From NCBI GenBank assembly GCA_035307785.1, contig DATGHS010000230.1, positions 1 through 9,137 on the forward strand: DNA of 9,137 bases, in the 5' to 3' direction. Below, in pieces: positions 1 to 7,176 of this stretch. The translations under genes were made by a program, and so were the position numbers. Every line of letters begins with the position of its first letter. The stretch's first letter is position 1. The DNA comes from DATGHS01 sp035307785 (GTDB lineage Bacteria > Planctomycetota > Planctomycetia > Gemmatales > Gemmataceae). The notes under the pieces are model-generated. The model searched no databases. It was not told the origin of the DNA and was given only the letters and a program-made list of their open reading frames with translations.

Positions 1-1335
1 TGCAGCGTTCGCCAGCATGCCGAGGACAAGATTTATTCCGCGGTGGGGCGGTTGCGCGGGCACAAGGCGCGGCACCCGCACAAAGTCATTGGCGTGCTTG
101 GCTGCATGGCGCAGAAAGATCAGGAACTCATCCGCCGGAGAGCGCCGCACGTCGATATCATTTGCGGACCGGGACAACTGTCGCGGCTGGCGGAACTGAT
201 TACCGAAGTGGAGAATACGCGCACCCTACAAATGGCCGTTAGTTTGGGTCGAGCCGAATCTTCGCGGCCGGAGGTCACGCACAGCTTCGAGAGTTACGAC
301 GCTCTGCGTGACCCGAGCATGCGGCCCACGCCATTTCAGGCTTACGTCCGTACGCAATTCGGCTGCGACAAGTTCTGCACCTATTGCATTGTGCCCACTG
401 TGCGCGGGCCGGAACAAAGCCGGCCGCCGGAGCATATTGTCGCGGAAGTCCGGCAACTGGCCGACCAGGGCGCGAAGGAAATCACGCTCGTCGGCCAAAC
501 GGTCAACAGCTATCGTTATCCGCACGGCGATGGCCGGCATACCCGGCTCAATGATTTGCTTTATCAGATTCACAACGTGGAGCCGGTTCGGCGAATCAAA
601 TTCATCACCAACTTTCCACGCGATATGAGCGACGATTTGCTCGCTGCCGTGCGCGATTTGCCCAAAGTGAGCCAGTACCTGCACGTGCCGGCCCAATCGG
701 GCTGTAATGAGGTGCTCAAGCGCATGAAGCGCATGTACACAGTAGAATACTACCGTGAGATGCTGCACCGTTGTCGCGAGAAAGTTCCAAACATTGCGAT
801 CAGCAGCGATTTCATCGTCGGCTTTTGCGGCGAGACCGAAGAGTCGTTCCAGCGCTCGTGCGATCTGGTGCGCGAGGCCGGCTTCAAGAACAGCTTCATC
901 TTCAAGTACAGCAATCGCCCTGGCACCAAAGCCGACGAATTGTTTCCCGACGACATTGCGGAAGAGGTGAAGAAGCGTAGGAATAATGATTTGCTTGCCA
1001 TTCAGAATGCGGTCAGCCTGGCCGATCACCGCCGGCTCATTGGCCATAGACTTGAGATTCTAGTCGAAGGCCTGAGCAAGACCGAAGCCAAGGCGAACGA
1101 CGGGTCTGGCCCCATTCGGCAACTCACGGGCCGAACTAATACGGATCACATTGTTGTTTTCGATGGCCATGAGCGGCTGATCGGCCAATTCGTGACAGTG
1201 CTCGTGGACGAGGCGACGGCTTTCACACTTTTTGGAACGGTGGAAACCACGGAACAGACAGGCACGATTGGTTGTTGCGAAGTGCCGCTCGAGCTTACTG
1301 TAGCTCCGAAGCGCATAAACTTGCCGGTGGTGTGA
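1..1335 (+). CDS. miaB: tRNA-2-methylthio-N6-dimethylallyladenosine synthase MiaB (5'-truncated by window edge)
   Basis: This radical-SAM methylthiotransferase adds a methylthio group to C2 of i6A37 in tRNAs reading UNN codons, a cytoplasmic tRNA maturation step. The frame is open from base 1, so the first roughly 45-50 residues are missing; 444 residues are visible. Two cysteines of the N-terminal MTTase domain, which bind the auxiliary Fe-S cluster, are visible at residue 1 (CSVR) and residue 35 (GCMAQ). The radical-SAM motif CDKFCTYC has cysteines at 122, 126 and 129, followed by the MiaB-like LVGQTVNSY. A C-terminal TRAM RNA-binding domain covers about 344-414. NSY and the overall pattern favour MiaB over RimO or MtaB. 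QSGCN and GFCGETEE replace the more usual QSGS and GFPGETEE, which I associate with planctomycete MiaB. glnE follows 3 nt downstream in the same frame. Confidence 0.95.
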   Translation, partial: CSVRQHAEDKIYSAVGRLRGHKARHPHKVIGVLGCMAQKDQELIRRRAPHVDIICGPGQLSRLAELITEVENTRTLQMAVSLGRAESSRPEVTHSFESYDALRDPSMRPTPFQAYVRTQFGCDKFCTYCIVPTVRGPEQSRPPEHIVAEVRQLADQGAKEITLVGQTVNSYRYPHGDGRHTRLNDLLYQIHNVEPVRRIKFITNFPRDMSDDLLAAVRDLPKVSQYLHVPAQSGCNEVLKRMKRMYTVEYYREMLHRCREKVPNIAISSDFIVGFCGETEESFQRSCDLVREAGFKNSFIFKYSNRPGTKADELFPDDIAEEVKKRRNNDLLAIQNAVSLADHRRLIGHRLEILVEGLSKTEAKANDGSGPIRQLTGRTNTDHIVVFDGHERLIGQFVTVLVDEATAFTLFGTVETTEQTGTIGCCEVPLELTVAPKRINLPVV

Positions 1336-1338
1336 GAA

Positions 1339-4300
1339 GTGCTGCCGCATCCGAAACTCGAATTCGCTTCCTTTACTTCCGGCTGGAGTTTGCGCGATCC
1401 GCAGCGCGGAAGCCGGGTGTTCAAAGCTCTTCTGGAATTGCTGGCACACCAGCGCCTTGAGTGTCTCCGACAACCACTGGCCAGCCTGCTGTCTCACAAT
1501 CCCGACCCGGACATGGCCTGGAACAACCTGGAGCGCTATCTTGCGGCTGCACCCGGCATGTTCGACAAGCTCCTCGAAGACGATGCTGCCGGCCTGACAG
1601 CACTCTTGCCGTTGCTGGGCACGAGCCAGTTCTTTGCCGATATCCTCGTCGCCAATCCGGATTTCCTTGAAATGCTGCGGGTGCCGCTGCGGCAAAGCCC
1701 GACGCCTGAAGAGTTGCGCGAGCAGCTGCGAGCGGAGGTCAACGCGGTCGGCGACGATGCGGCATTGCTGCGCGCTTTTCGTCGTTACCGGCAACAGCAA
1801 ATGCTGCGCATCGGCACCAATGATATAATTCGTGATCGCCCGTTGGAAGAAATCACACTCGATCTGTCGCATGTCGCCGACGCGGGCCTCCAAATTGCGT
1901 TGGAAGTCGCGCTTCGGCACATAAGTGAGCGATTCGGCTGGCCATTCACGCATTTCGAGCAACCAGCCCGCTGCTGTTGTTTGGCGTTCGGCAAGCTCGG
2001 CGGGCAGGAGCTCAATTACTCCAGCGACATCGACTTGATGTTCGTTTACGACGAAGACGGCGGTACCCGCGGCCGTGGAGCGGGCATTCCGATCGATGAA
2101 TTCTTTACACGCGTCGTGGGCGAGGTGTTGCGCCTCCTGGCAGCCCGCACCGAGCAGGGGGCCGGCTGGCGCATCGACCTGCGCTTGCGGCCGGAAGGCC
2201 ATCGGGGTGCGCTGGTGCGGTCGTTAGGCAGCACGCTCTCTTATTACGACACGCTCGGCCGCACCTGGGAGCGCCAAGCGCTCATCAAGATTCGCCCGGC
2301 GGCGGGCGACTTGGAACTGGGCAACGAGTTCCTGCGCAACATCGAACCATTCGTCTATCGCCGCTATTTGAGCTTTGCCGAGATCAATGAAATCAAGGTA
2401 ATGAAACGGCGGATCGAGCAAAAAGCCCAGGCGGCCGGCGAAAGCCGAAGTGAAGTAAAGACCGGCCGCGGCGGTATTCGGGATATCGAATTTACCATCC
2501 AGTTCCTACAGTTGTTGAACGGCGGTGACCTTACCGCCGTCCGCCAACGAAATACGCTGCTGGCTATGCAAGCGCTCGAAGCGGCCGGCTGCCTGACACT
2601 GCAAGAGCACCAAATTCTCGACGACGGGTATCGCTTCTTGCGCCGCACCGAGCATCGTCTGCAATTGCTTTTTGACCTGCAAACGCACCGAGTGCCCGAT
2701 GCGCCGGAAGAGCTTCGTAAACTTGCTCTGCGAACGGGCTACGGCGAGCGCGAGTCGGCCGAGTTCGCGCCGCCTCGCTTGCCGCGCACGCCGCTGGACA
2801 AAGTATCCGAAAAGCCGCTCGACACGCGCCATCTGCTGGTGGATCCACTGGACAGCTTCCTGCATGATCACCACGAGAAGACCCGGCTGAACCGGCAAAT
2901 TCTCAATCACCTGCTTCACGATGCTTTCGTCGATGCCGACGAGCAGGCCCAGCCGGAAACCGACCTGATCCTTGAACCCGAGGCCGAAGAAGCGACGATT
3001 CAAGATGTGCTTGGCCGTTATCCGTTTCGCGACGTGCAAGCCGCCTATCGCAACCTCGCACAACTGGCGCAAGAATCGGTGCCGTTCCTGTCCACGCGCC
3101 GTTGCCGGCACTTCCTGGCCAGTATTGCCCCGGCGCTGCTTCGCGCAATTTCCGAAACGCCCGACCCCGATCTGGCTCTGCTCAATCTCGAAAAAGTGAC
3201 TGCGTCGTTGGGAGCCAAGGCGGTCCTTTGGGAACTCTTCAGTTTCAGCCCGCCGAGTTTAAAGCTGACCGTGGATCTGTGTGCAGGCAGCCAGTTCCTG
3301 ACCGAAATCTTGATCAACAGCCCCGGCATGATCGACGATTTGCTCGACAGCCTGGTGCTGAACCAGCCGCGCACCCTTACCGAGTTGAAAGCAGAGCTGG
3401 CCGAATTGTGTCGCAAGGCGACCGACACGGCGCCGATTGTCCGCAGCTTCCAAGACAAGGAATTGCTCCGCATCGGTGTGCGCGATCTTCTGGGAAAGGC
3501 AACGATTCGGGAAACCACGGCGGCGCTCAGCGATCTGGCGGAGACACTGTTGACGCAAGTGACCACGCTTCAACTTCCGGCGATGGAAGAAGCGCTGGGC
3601 ATGCCCGCGCTGGATCGGCCATCCTCGGCCGCATGGCCCTGTCGCTTCGCGATCCTCGGTCTCGGCAAGCTCGGCGGCCGGGAGATGAGTTATCACAGCG
3701 ACCTCGATCTAATCCTCATCTACGAAGGCGACGGTATCACCGTGCCGCCGCCGGAATGCAAGTTCGCCGAAGACTTTCGCCGCACCGATAATCTGCACTA
3801 TTTCACCGAGTTGGCCCAGCGCGTCATCAAGGCCATGAGCTTCGCGGGACCGCAAGGTAGGCTTTACGCCGTGGATATGCGGCTTCGACCGACAGGCCGC
3901 TCGGGGAGCCTCGTCATTTCGCTGCCGGAATTTCGCCGCTATTACAACGAAGGTTTGGCCCAGCTTTGGGAACGCCAGGCGCTCACTCGTGCCCGCGTGG
4001 TTTTCGGCGATGCCGCGTTCGCGTCGGAAATCATGGATGCCGTGCGCCAAGCCGCCTTTGCCCGCGACTGGAAGCCGGAAATGGTCGGCGAAATCCTGAG
4101 CATGCGGCAGCGCCTGGAACTGAGCCGCGGCCCACGCGACCTGAAGCGCGGCCGCGGCGGTAGCGTGGACATCGAATTCCTGGTGCAAATGCTGCAACTG
4201 AAACATGGCTGCGAACATCCGGAGTTGCACTGGTCGAACACTTGGGAAACGCTCGAAGCATTGCAATCACTCGGCGTTCTGGCGAAAGCGGACTACGAAG

Positions 4301-4554
4301 GCTTGCGCACGAGTTACGACTTCCTGCGCCAGGTCGAAAGCCGCCTGCGGCTCATGACCAATCGCCCGCTCGATGTCTGGCCCGAGGCGGCGGATGAACA
4401 AGAGAAGCTGGCCCGGCGGCTGGGTTATGAAGCGAAGGATGGCCAGACTGCTGCCGGGCAATTTCGGGCCGAACTGGGGCAGCACACACGGCAAACCCGC
4501 GAGCGCTTCTTGCGACTGATTTCGGCGAATGCGACGATGGGAGAAGCGCGCTAG
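1339..4554 (+). CDS. glnE: Bifunctional glutamine synthetase adenylyltransferase / adenylyl-removing enzyme GlnE
   Basis: GlnE adenylylates glutamine synthetase to lower its activity and removes the AMP again, normally in response to PII state and glutamine. The 1071-residue protein shows the expected duplicated architecture. The N-terminal adenylyl-removase nucleotidyltransferase has FGKLGG at 217-222, SDID with Asp 230/232, and RIDLRLRPEG with Asp 280. The C-terminal adenylyltransferase has LGKLGG at 775-780, SDLD with Asp 788/790, and VDMRLRP with Asp 846. Each is followed by helical GlnE-type domains (GRGGIRDIEF and GRGGSVDIEF). It is longer than the roughly 950-residue E. coli enzyme, partly through a linker of about 80 residues around 475-560. 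The GTG start was chosen because it lies just after the miaB stop; GGTGG at 1326-1330 is a weak ribosome site 8 nt upstream. The stop TAG overlaps a convergent stop in CTAG. No glnA, glnB or glnD is visible here. Confidence 0.95.
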   Translation: MLPHPKLEFASFTSGWSLRDPQRGSRVFKALLELLAHQRLECLRQPLASLLSHNPDPDMAWNNLERYLAAAPGMFDKLLEDDAAGLTALLPLLGTSQFFADILVANPDFLEMLRVPLRQSPTPEELREQLRAEVNAVGDDAALLRAFRRYRQQQMLRIGTNDIIRDRPLEEITLDLSHVADAGLQIALEVALRHISERFGWPFTHFEQPARCCCLAFGKLGGQELNYSSDIDLMFVYDEDGGTRGRGAGIPIDEFFTRVVGEVLRLLAARTEQGAGWRIDLRLRPEGHRGALVRSLGSTLSYYDTLGRTWERQALIKIRPAAGDLELGNEFLRNIEPFVYRRYLSFAEINEIKVMKRRIEQKAQAAGESRSEVKTGRGGIRDIEFTIQFLQLLNGGDLTAVRQRNTLLAMQALEAAGCLTLQEHQILDDGYRFLRRTEHRLQLLFDLQTHRVPDAPEELRKLALRTGYGERESAEFAPPRLPRTPLDKVSEKPLDTRHLLVDPLDSFLHDHHEKTRLNRQILNHLLHDAFVDADEQAQPETDLILEPEAEEATIQDVLGRYPFRDVQAAYRNLAQLAQESVPFLSTRRCRHFLASIAPALLRAISETPDPDLALLNLEKVTASLGAKAVLWELFSFSPPSLKLTVDLCAGSQFLTEILINSPGMIDDLLDSLVLNQPRTLTELKAELAELCRKATDTAPIVRSFQDKELLRIGVRDLLGKATIRETTAALSDLAETLLTQVTTLQLPAMEEALGMPALDRPSSAAWPCRFAILGLGKLGGREMSYHSDLDLILIYEGDGITVPPPECKFAEDFRRTDNLHYFTELAQRVIKAMSFAGPQGRLYAVDMRLRPTGRSGSLVISLPEFRRYYNEGLAQLWERQALTRARVVFGDAAFASEIMDAVRQAAFARDWKPEMVGEILSMRQRLELSRGPRDLKRGRGGSVDIEFLVQMLQLKHGCEHPELHWSNTWETLEALQSLGVLAKADYEGLRTSYDFLRQVESRLRLMTNRPLDVWPEAADEQEKLARRLGYEAKDGQTAAGQFRAELGQHTRQTRERFLRLISANATMGEAR

Positions 4555-4715
4555 GGCTTGCGCTTGGCTTGCTCCGTCGGGTTTGTGATTTCGACTTCAC
4601 CGATCCAGGGGGCGACTTTGCCTTCCGGCCAAGCAGAAAAAGACACTTGGATTTGAGCTTTTCCAGCGCCCACCGTTTCTGGGACCCTCACGGGGCCGTA
4701 AAAGAGACAACCTCA
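4551..4715 (-). other. In-frame continuation of the secreted-protein gene beyond an internal TGA (nonsense mutation or recoding)
   Basis: Read on the minus strand, TGA (4715-4713) is followed without a frame change by 53 sense codons and a TAG at 4553-4551. The translation begins GCLFYGPVRVPETVGAGKAQ and includes AWPEGKVAPWIGEVEI before the stop. It looks like a regular beta-rich protein C-terminus, not like noise, and I recall similar WxEGKVAP-type ends in planctomycete secreted proteins. The terminal TAG shares CTAG with the glnE stop, so the convergent genes would abut exactly if this segment belongs to the gene. Either the TGA is a recent single-base change or error, or it is read through, with selenocysteine as one option. 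The residues around it would be RC-(UGA)-GC. Confidence 0.7.
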
Positions 4716-5525
4716 ACACCGCTCCTTAAGCTCGAAAAGCTCTTTCTCCGGCGCCTGCATATTGTTCCGCGCTGGAAAGGTAATCTCTATTTTCGGCTGC
4801 GCCTCTGAAGGAACCAAATCGAAGTAGTTGGTCCACACCACCGCGCCGGCGCCTAGCCCGGGAGTGCCGATTCCAAAACGCGGTATGGCTTCACTTCCAG
4901 CCGCAAGTCCGGGCAGTGTTTGCGGCATCATTTGCCAGTGTCCAACAAAATGTAGGATCGGGGCGTTTTCGGGCTTATCGGAAAATTGCAGGTATCCGTT
5001 TACATCCCAGCCGCCCGCCCATTGCACGATCTTTCGTGAGGTCCCTTGTCGGCCGACAATGCTTGGTATTTCTACGTCCAGTCCCAAGAAATACGAGTAG
5101 GTGGTTGACGCTTCGCCCGGCATCGGTATTTTGGGCGGGCTCCCCGTCGCTGGCTGTTGCGAATTGCGTATGTATCTCTGCACATTAATGAGCTTGTGAG
5201 TATACGTTCTGTCCTGCAATTCGCCGCCATCAAATACCATGATCTTGTCGCGAGGAAACTTCAAGTCGCGCGGCGCGACCTTCTTGCCTTTCTCGGTTAA
5301 GTCGCCGTTACCGTTGCGATCCACATAAAGCGATTCGTCATCCATCACAATCCATATGCGTGTCCGAGCTTCCGGCCCAAAAACCAGCAGGCAATACTTA
5401 GGCTGTCCGTGATAGGCAGGTTCTTTCGCGATTTTGCGCTCAATCTGCGCCAAGTCGGCAGCATTGGCGGCTCGTATATAACCGAATAGTGAGACCGCCA
5501 CGGCGAGCGCAAAGATGGATTTCAT
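4713..5525 (-). CDS. Secreted protein of unknown function, planctomycete type, ending at an in-frame TGA
   Basis: A 270-residue protein with an N-terminal signal peptide: MKSIF, a hydrophobic stretch to about residue 17, then probable cleavage near ANA-AD at about 22. It is therefore predicted to be exported. A conserved-looking KYCLLVFGPEA block (43-53) precedes a calcium-loop-like DRNGNGDLTE (69-78; D69, N71, N73, D75), reminiscent of EF-hand or dockerin loops. I recall similar proteins of unknown function from planctomycetes and know no assigned reaction. The start at 5525 is preferred over upstream in-frame starts because of the signal peptide and a GAGAGG ribosome site about 7 nt upstream. 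The frame ends in ERC then TGA, but protein-like sequence continues in the same frame for 53 codons to a TAG at 4551-4553, described separately. The gene is therefore either truncated by a nonsense change or recoded. Confidence 0.8.
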   Translation of the reverse strand: MKSIFALAVAVSLFGYIRAANAADLAQIERKIAKEPAYHGQPKYCLLVFGPEARTRIWIVMDDESLYVDRNGNGDLTEKGKKVAPRDLKFPRDKIMVFDGGELQDRTYTHKLINVQRYIRNSQQPATGSPPKIPMPGEASTTYSYFLGLDVEIPSIVGRQGTSRKIVQWAGGWDVNGYLQFSDKPENAPILHFVGHWQMMPQTLPGLAAGSEAIPRFGIGTPGLGAGAVVWTNYFDLVPSEAQPKIEITFPARNNMQAPEKELFELKERC

Positions 5526-5555
5526 ATTTCGCCTCTCATGCCGACAGTCCAACGG

Positions 5556-5608
5556 AAAACCAAAAGGACATCGCAGCAATTCGAATAAGACCGCATTACT
5601 GCGATGTC
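5556..5608 (-). terminator. Possible rho-independent terminator or attenuator between the two secreted-protein genes
   Basis: A perfect 10-bp inverted repeat (gacatcgcag at 5567-5576, ctgcgatgtc at 5599-5608) encloses a 22-nt loop. On the minus strand the second arm is followed directly by CTTTTGGTTTTCC. This fits a terminator for the upstream lipocalin-like gene, whose stop is at 5623. The large loop and interrupted T-run make it non-ideal, and it lies only about 30 nt before the next start codon, so it may instead act as an attenuator or mRNA-end stabiliser. The plus-strand side has no T-run. Confidence 0.5.
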
Positions 5609-5622
5609 GCATTGTAGCTGGC

Positions 5623-6156
5623 TTACTTCTTCCGCACCAGTTTGAACGTCGGGCAATGCTCCGTGTCGGGCTTGCCGTTGACCCAGGCGCAGCCGGCAAA
5701 TTCGATGTGGTCGTCGTCGATGATCGTCACGCTGCCTTCGTGCATGTGGGCATCCTTGGCCGGATCGAAGTTGGTGCCGCCAGCGAATTGCCACTTGATT
5801 TGATTCTTCGGCGACTTCGGATCGGCCTTCATCTTCGGCTGGTTGCCAAGCATGCAGTAGTGCGTCATGACGAGGTCTGGGCCGTCCATGTGGTACATGG
5901 AGATCATTTCCATCTGCTGGCCGGGGAACAGCGTTTCCTGCACCGCACTGCCACCCGCCGTTAGCTTGATGACCGATACAACCTGGTCCGTCGGCTTGCC
6001 GTCCTTATCGGCCATGACCCAAGTCCCGGCCAGCTTCTTCAATTGCTCGAAGGCCGGGTTCATGGACGGCGCCTTGGTGGCCGGCTTATCTTCAGCCCGC
6101 AGCCCGCCGCCCGCAGCAATCAACATGACTCCGCAAATTAGGAACAATCGCTTCAT
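5623..6156 (-). CDS. Secreted lipocalin-like / DUF1579-like protein of unknown function
   Basis: A 177-residue protein with a clear signal peptide (MKRLFLICGVMLIAAGGG, probable cleavage after LRA at residue 21), so it is expected in the periplasm or outside the cell. The mature part has the layout of small lipocalin-like or DUF1579-type barrels: a KLAGTWV start motif at 41-47, then alternating strands, a central SMYHMDGPDLVMTHYC segment (87-101), and a strand IIDDDHIEFAGCAW at 145-158. Histidines 89, 99, 137 and 139 and cysteines 101, 156 and 168 are visible; whether they bind a ligand or form a disulfide is unknown. Planctomycetes carry many such proteins. The start is supported by GGGAG 6 nt upstream of the ATG. 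The gene reads in the same direction as the downstream secreted-protein gene, 97 nt away with a hairpin between. The family assignment is by resemblance only. Confidence 0.85.
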   Translation of the reverse strand: MKRLFLICGVMLIAAGGGLRAEDKPATKAPSMNPAFEQLKKLAGTWVMADKDGKPTDQVVSVIKLTAGGSAVQETLFPGQQMEMISMYHMDGPDLVMTHYCMLGNQPKMKADPKSPKNQIKWQFAGGTNFDPAKDAHMHEGSVTIIDDDHIEFAGCAWVNGKPDTEHCPTFKLVRKK

Positions 6157-6183
6157 TTCGTTCTCCCAAGTGATGTGGAGGAC

Positions 6184-6218
6184 AAGAACAACTCGCCGAT
6201 GGGAACGAGCGTGTTCTT
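6184..6218 (-). promoter_or_regulatory. Inverted repeat in the leader of the lipocalin-like gene
   Basis: aagaacaactcg at 6184-6195 pairs imperfectly with cgagcgtgttctt at 6206-6218 (a 7-bp and a 4-bp helix separated by a small bulge, 10-nt loop). Outer GAGGA and TCCTC flanks at about 6178-6182 and 6228-6232 could extend the stem. It lies 28 nt upstream of the start codon at 6156, just before the ribosome site, so it could be an mRNA leader structure or an operator. No protein or ligand can be named, and no clear -35/-10 pair was found in the 180-nt gap 6157-6336. Confidence 0.35.
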
Positions 6219-6336
6219 TTGTATAGTTCCTCTATCGGCTCGGCACGGCTGGCGACTTGATCCATCCGCGAAGATCTGGTGAAGCAGCGTGAAACCGCGG
6301 GGAAACGCACCAGCTCATGTCGAAATCGGACCTCCT

Positions 6337-7176
6337 TCACACCTCGCAGGCCACGCGAAAGACACCCCAAACCGCCGGCAGCGAATCGGCCGGCAACGCC
6401 GCCAGCAACCGTTGCTGCTCCGCCGTTTGTTCAACGGTCAAGATGCTCAGGCTCGCCAGCCGGTCACGCACCTCATCGTAAAACATGCGCATGTTTTCGA
6501 GGGTCATCGCATCGGAAGGGCATTCCTTCCACGTCGAGCGCACATTGCGGTAGCCGGCAGTTTGCAGCGTGGCAGCCAGCGTTGCGCCTACGGCTGGTGA
6601 CAGGCGATTGGCCAGATAGAGATTGTTGATCGCCATCGCCCAAACACGCAGCGGCGCGAGTTCCGTGCGGCCCGTCGCTTCCAGGTCCGCCAGCCGGCCG
6701 AGCGGCGAGCGGAAGTCGGGCTCGATGAAGCCCACCCGCGTGCCGGGTTGTAGCAACGTGCGCATCCGGCCAAGGACTAATTCCGCCATCGGCACGTGAT
6801 GCAGGACCGCCCGGCCCACCAAAACGTTGGCCCCCTTCAGCCACGGCCCGAGTTCCGCGATGTCGGCCAGCGTCGGCTCAAAGCGCGCGGGGCCGAGCTG
6901 CGCCAGCTTCGCTTGTGCGTGCGTTAACAGCCCCTGGCTGGTGTCCACGCCCACCAGCACGCCGCCCGGCCCCAGCCGCCGCATGATGCGGCTACTGAAC
7001 CCGCCCGGCCCGCAGCCAAGTTCGACCACGCGGTCATTCGGCCGAATGGCCACGTCGTCGAGCAACTGTTCTGAAACCTCGGCGAAGTGGGCGTCTTGAA
7101 TTTCCAGCCGCCGGGCCGCCCGTGCCGATTCACCGAGAACATATTGGGGTGCGTCATTCATGATGTTGCTGCCCAT
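6337..7176 (-). CDS. Class I SAM-dependent methyltransferase (third gene of the ABC operon)
   Basis: A 279-residue Rossmann-fold methyltransferase. Motif I is VVELGCGPGG (50-59), the acidic residue closing strand 2 is D78 in VGVD, and the motif IV region is VLVGRAVLHHV (118-128). The substrate is not evident: the C-terminal half, with VGFIEPDF (148-155) and a helical region, resembles the broad Methyltransf_11/25 groups acting on small molecules or quinones. The ATG at 7176 directly follows the TAA of the permease gene, giving strong translational coupling. A second in-frame ATG at 7161 (MNDAPQYVLG) would give 274 residues, and the two cannot be separated firmly. GAGG lies 12 nt before the first ATG, a little far. 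Co-transcription with an exporter suggests modification of the exported compound, self-protection, or a separate role; this is inference. Confidence 0.88.
   Translation of the reverse strand: MGSNIMNDAPQYVLGESARAARRLEIQDAHFAEVSEQLLDDVAIRPNDRVVELGCGPGGFSSRIMRRLGPGGVLVGVDTSQGLLTHAQAKLAQLGPARFEPTLADIAELGPWLKGANVLVGRAVLHHVPMAELVLGRMRTLLQPGTRVGFIEPDFRSPLGRLADLEATGRTELAPLRVWAMAINNLYLANRLSPAVGATLAATLQTAGYRNVRSTWKECPSDAMTLENMRMFYDEVRDRLASLSILTVEQTAEQQRLLAALPADSLPAVWGVFRVACEV

Noticed and set aside
226..1047. Minus-strand open frame of 273 codons opposite miaB
   Set aside because: Antisense to the radical-SAM and following regions of MiaB; no domain or credible ribosome site.
1060..2202. Long open frame on the minus strand (380 codons) antisense to the miaB end and glnE start
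   Set aside because: It lies wholly opposite two well-supported genes, has no recognisable domain, and its composition is that of an antisense shadow in GC-rich DNA.
2760..3000. Linker of GlnE as a possible inserted domain
   Set aside because: It is proline/acid-rich at its edges, and the core matches the usual helix before the second half; no separate domain is recognisable.
5515..5964. Plus-strand open frame over the two secreted-protein genes
   Set aside because: The minus-strand genes have signal peptides and ribosome sites; the plus frame gives an arginine/valine-rich sequence without a motif.
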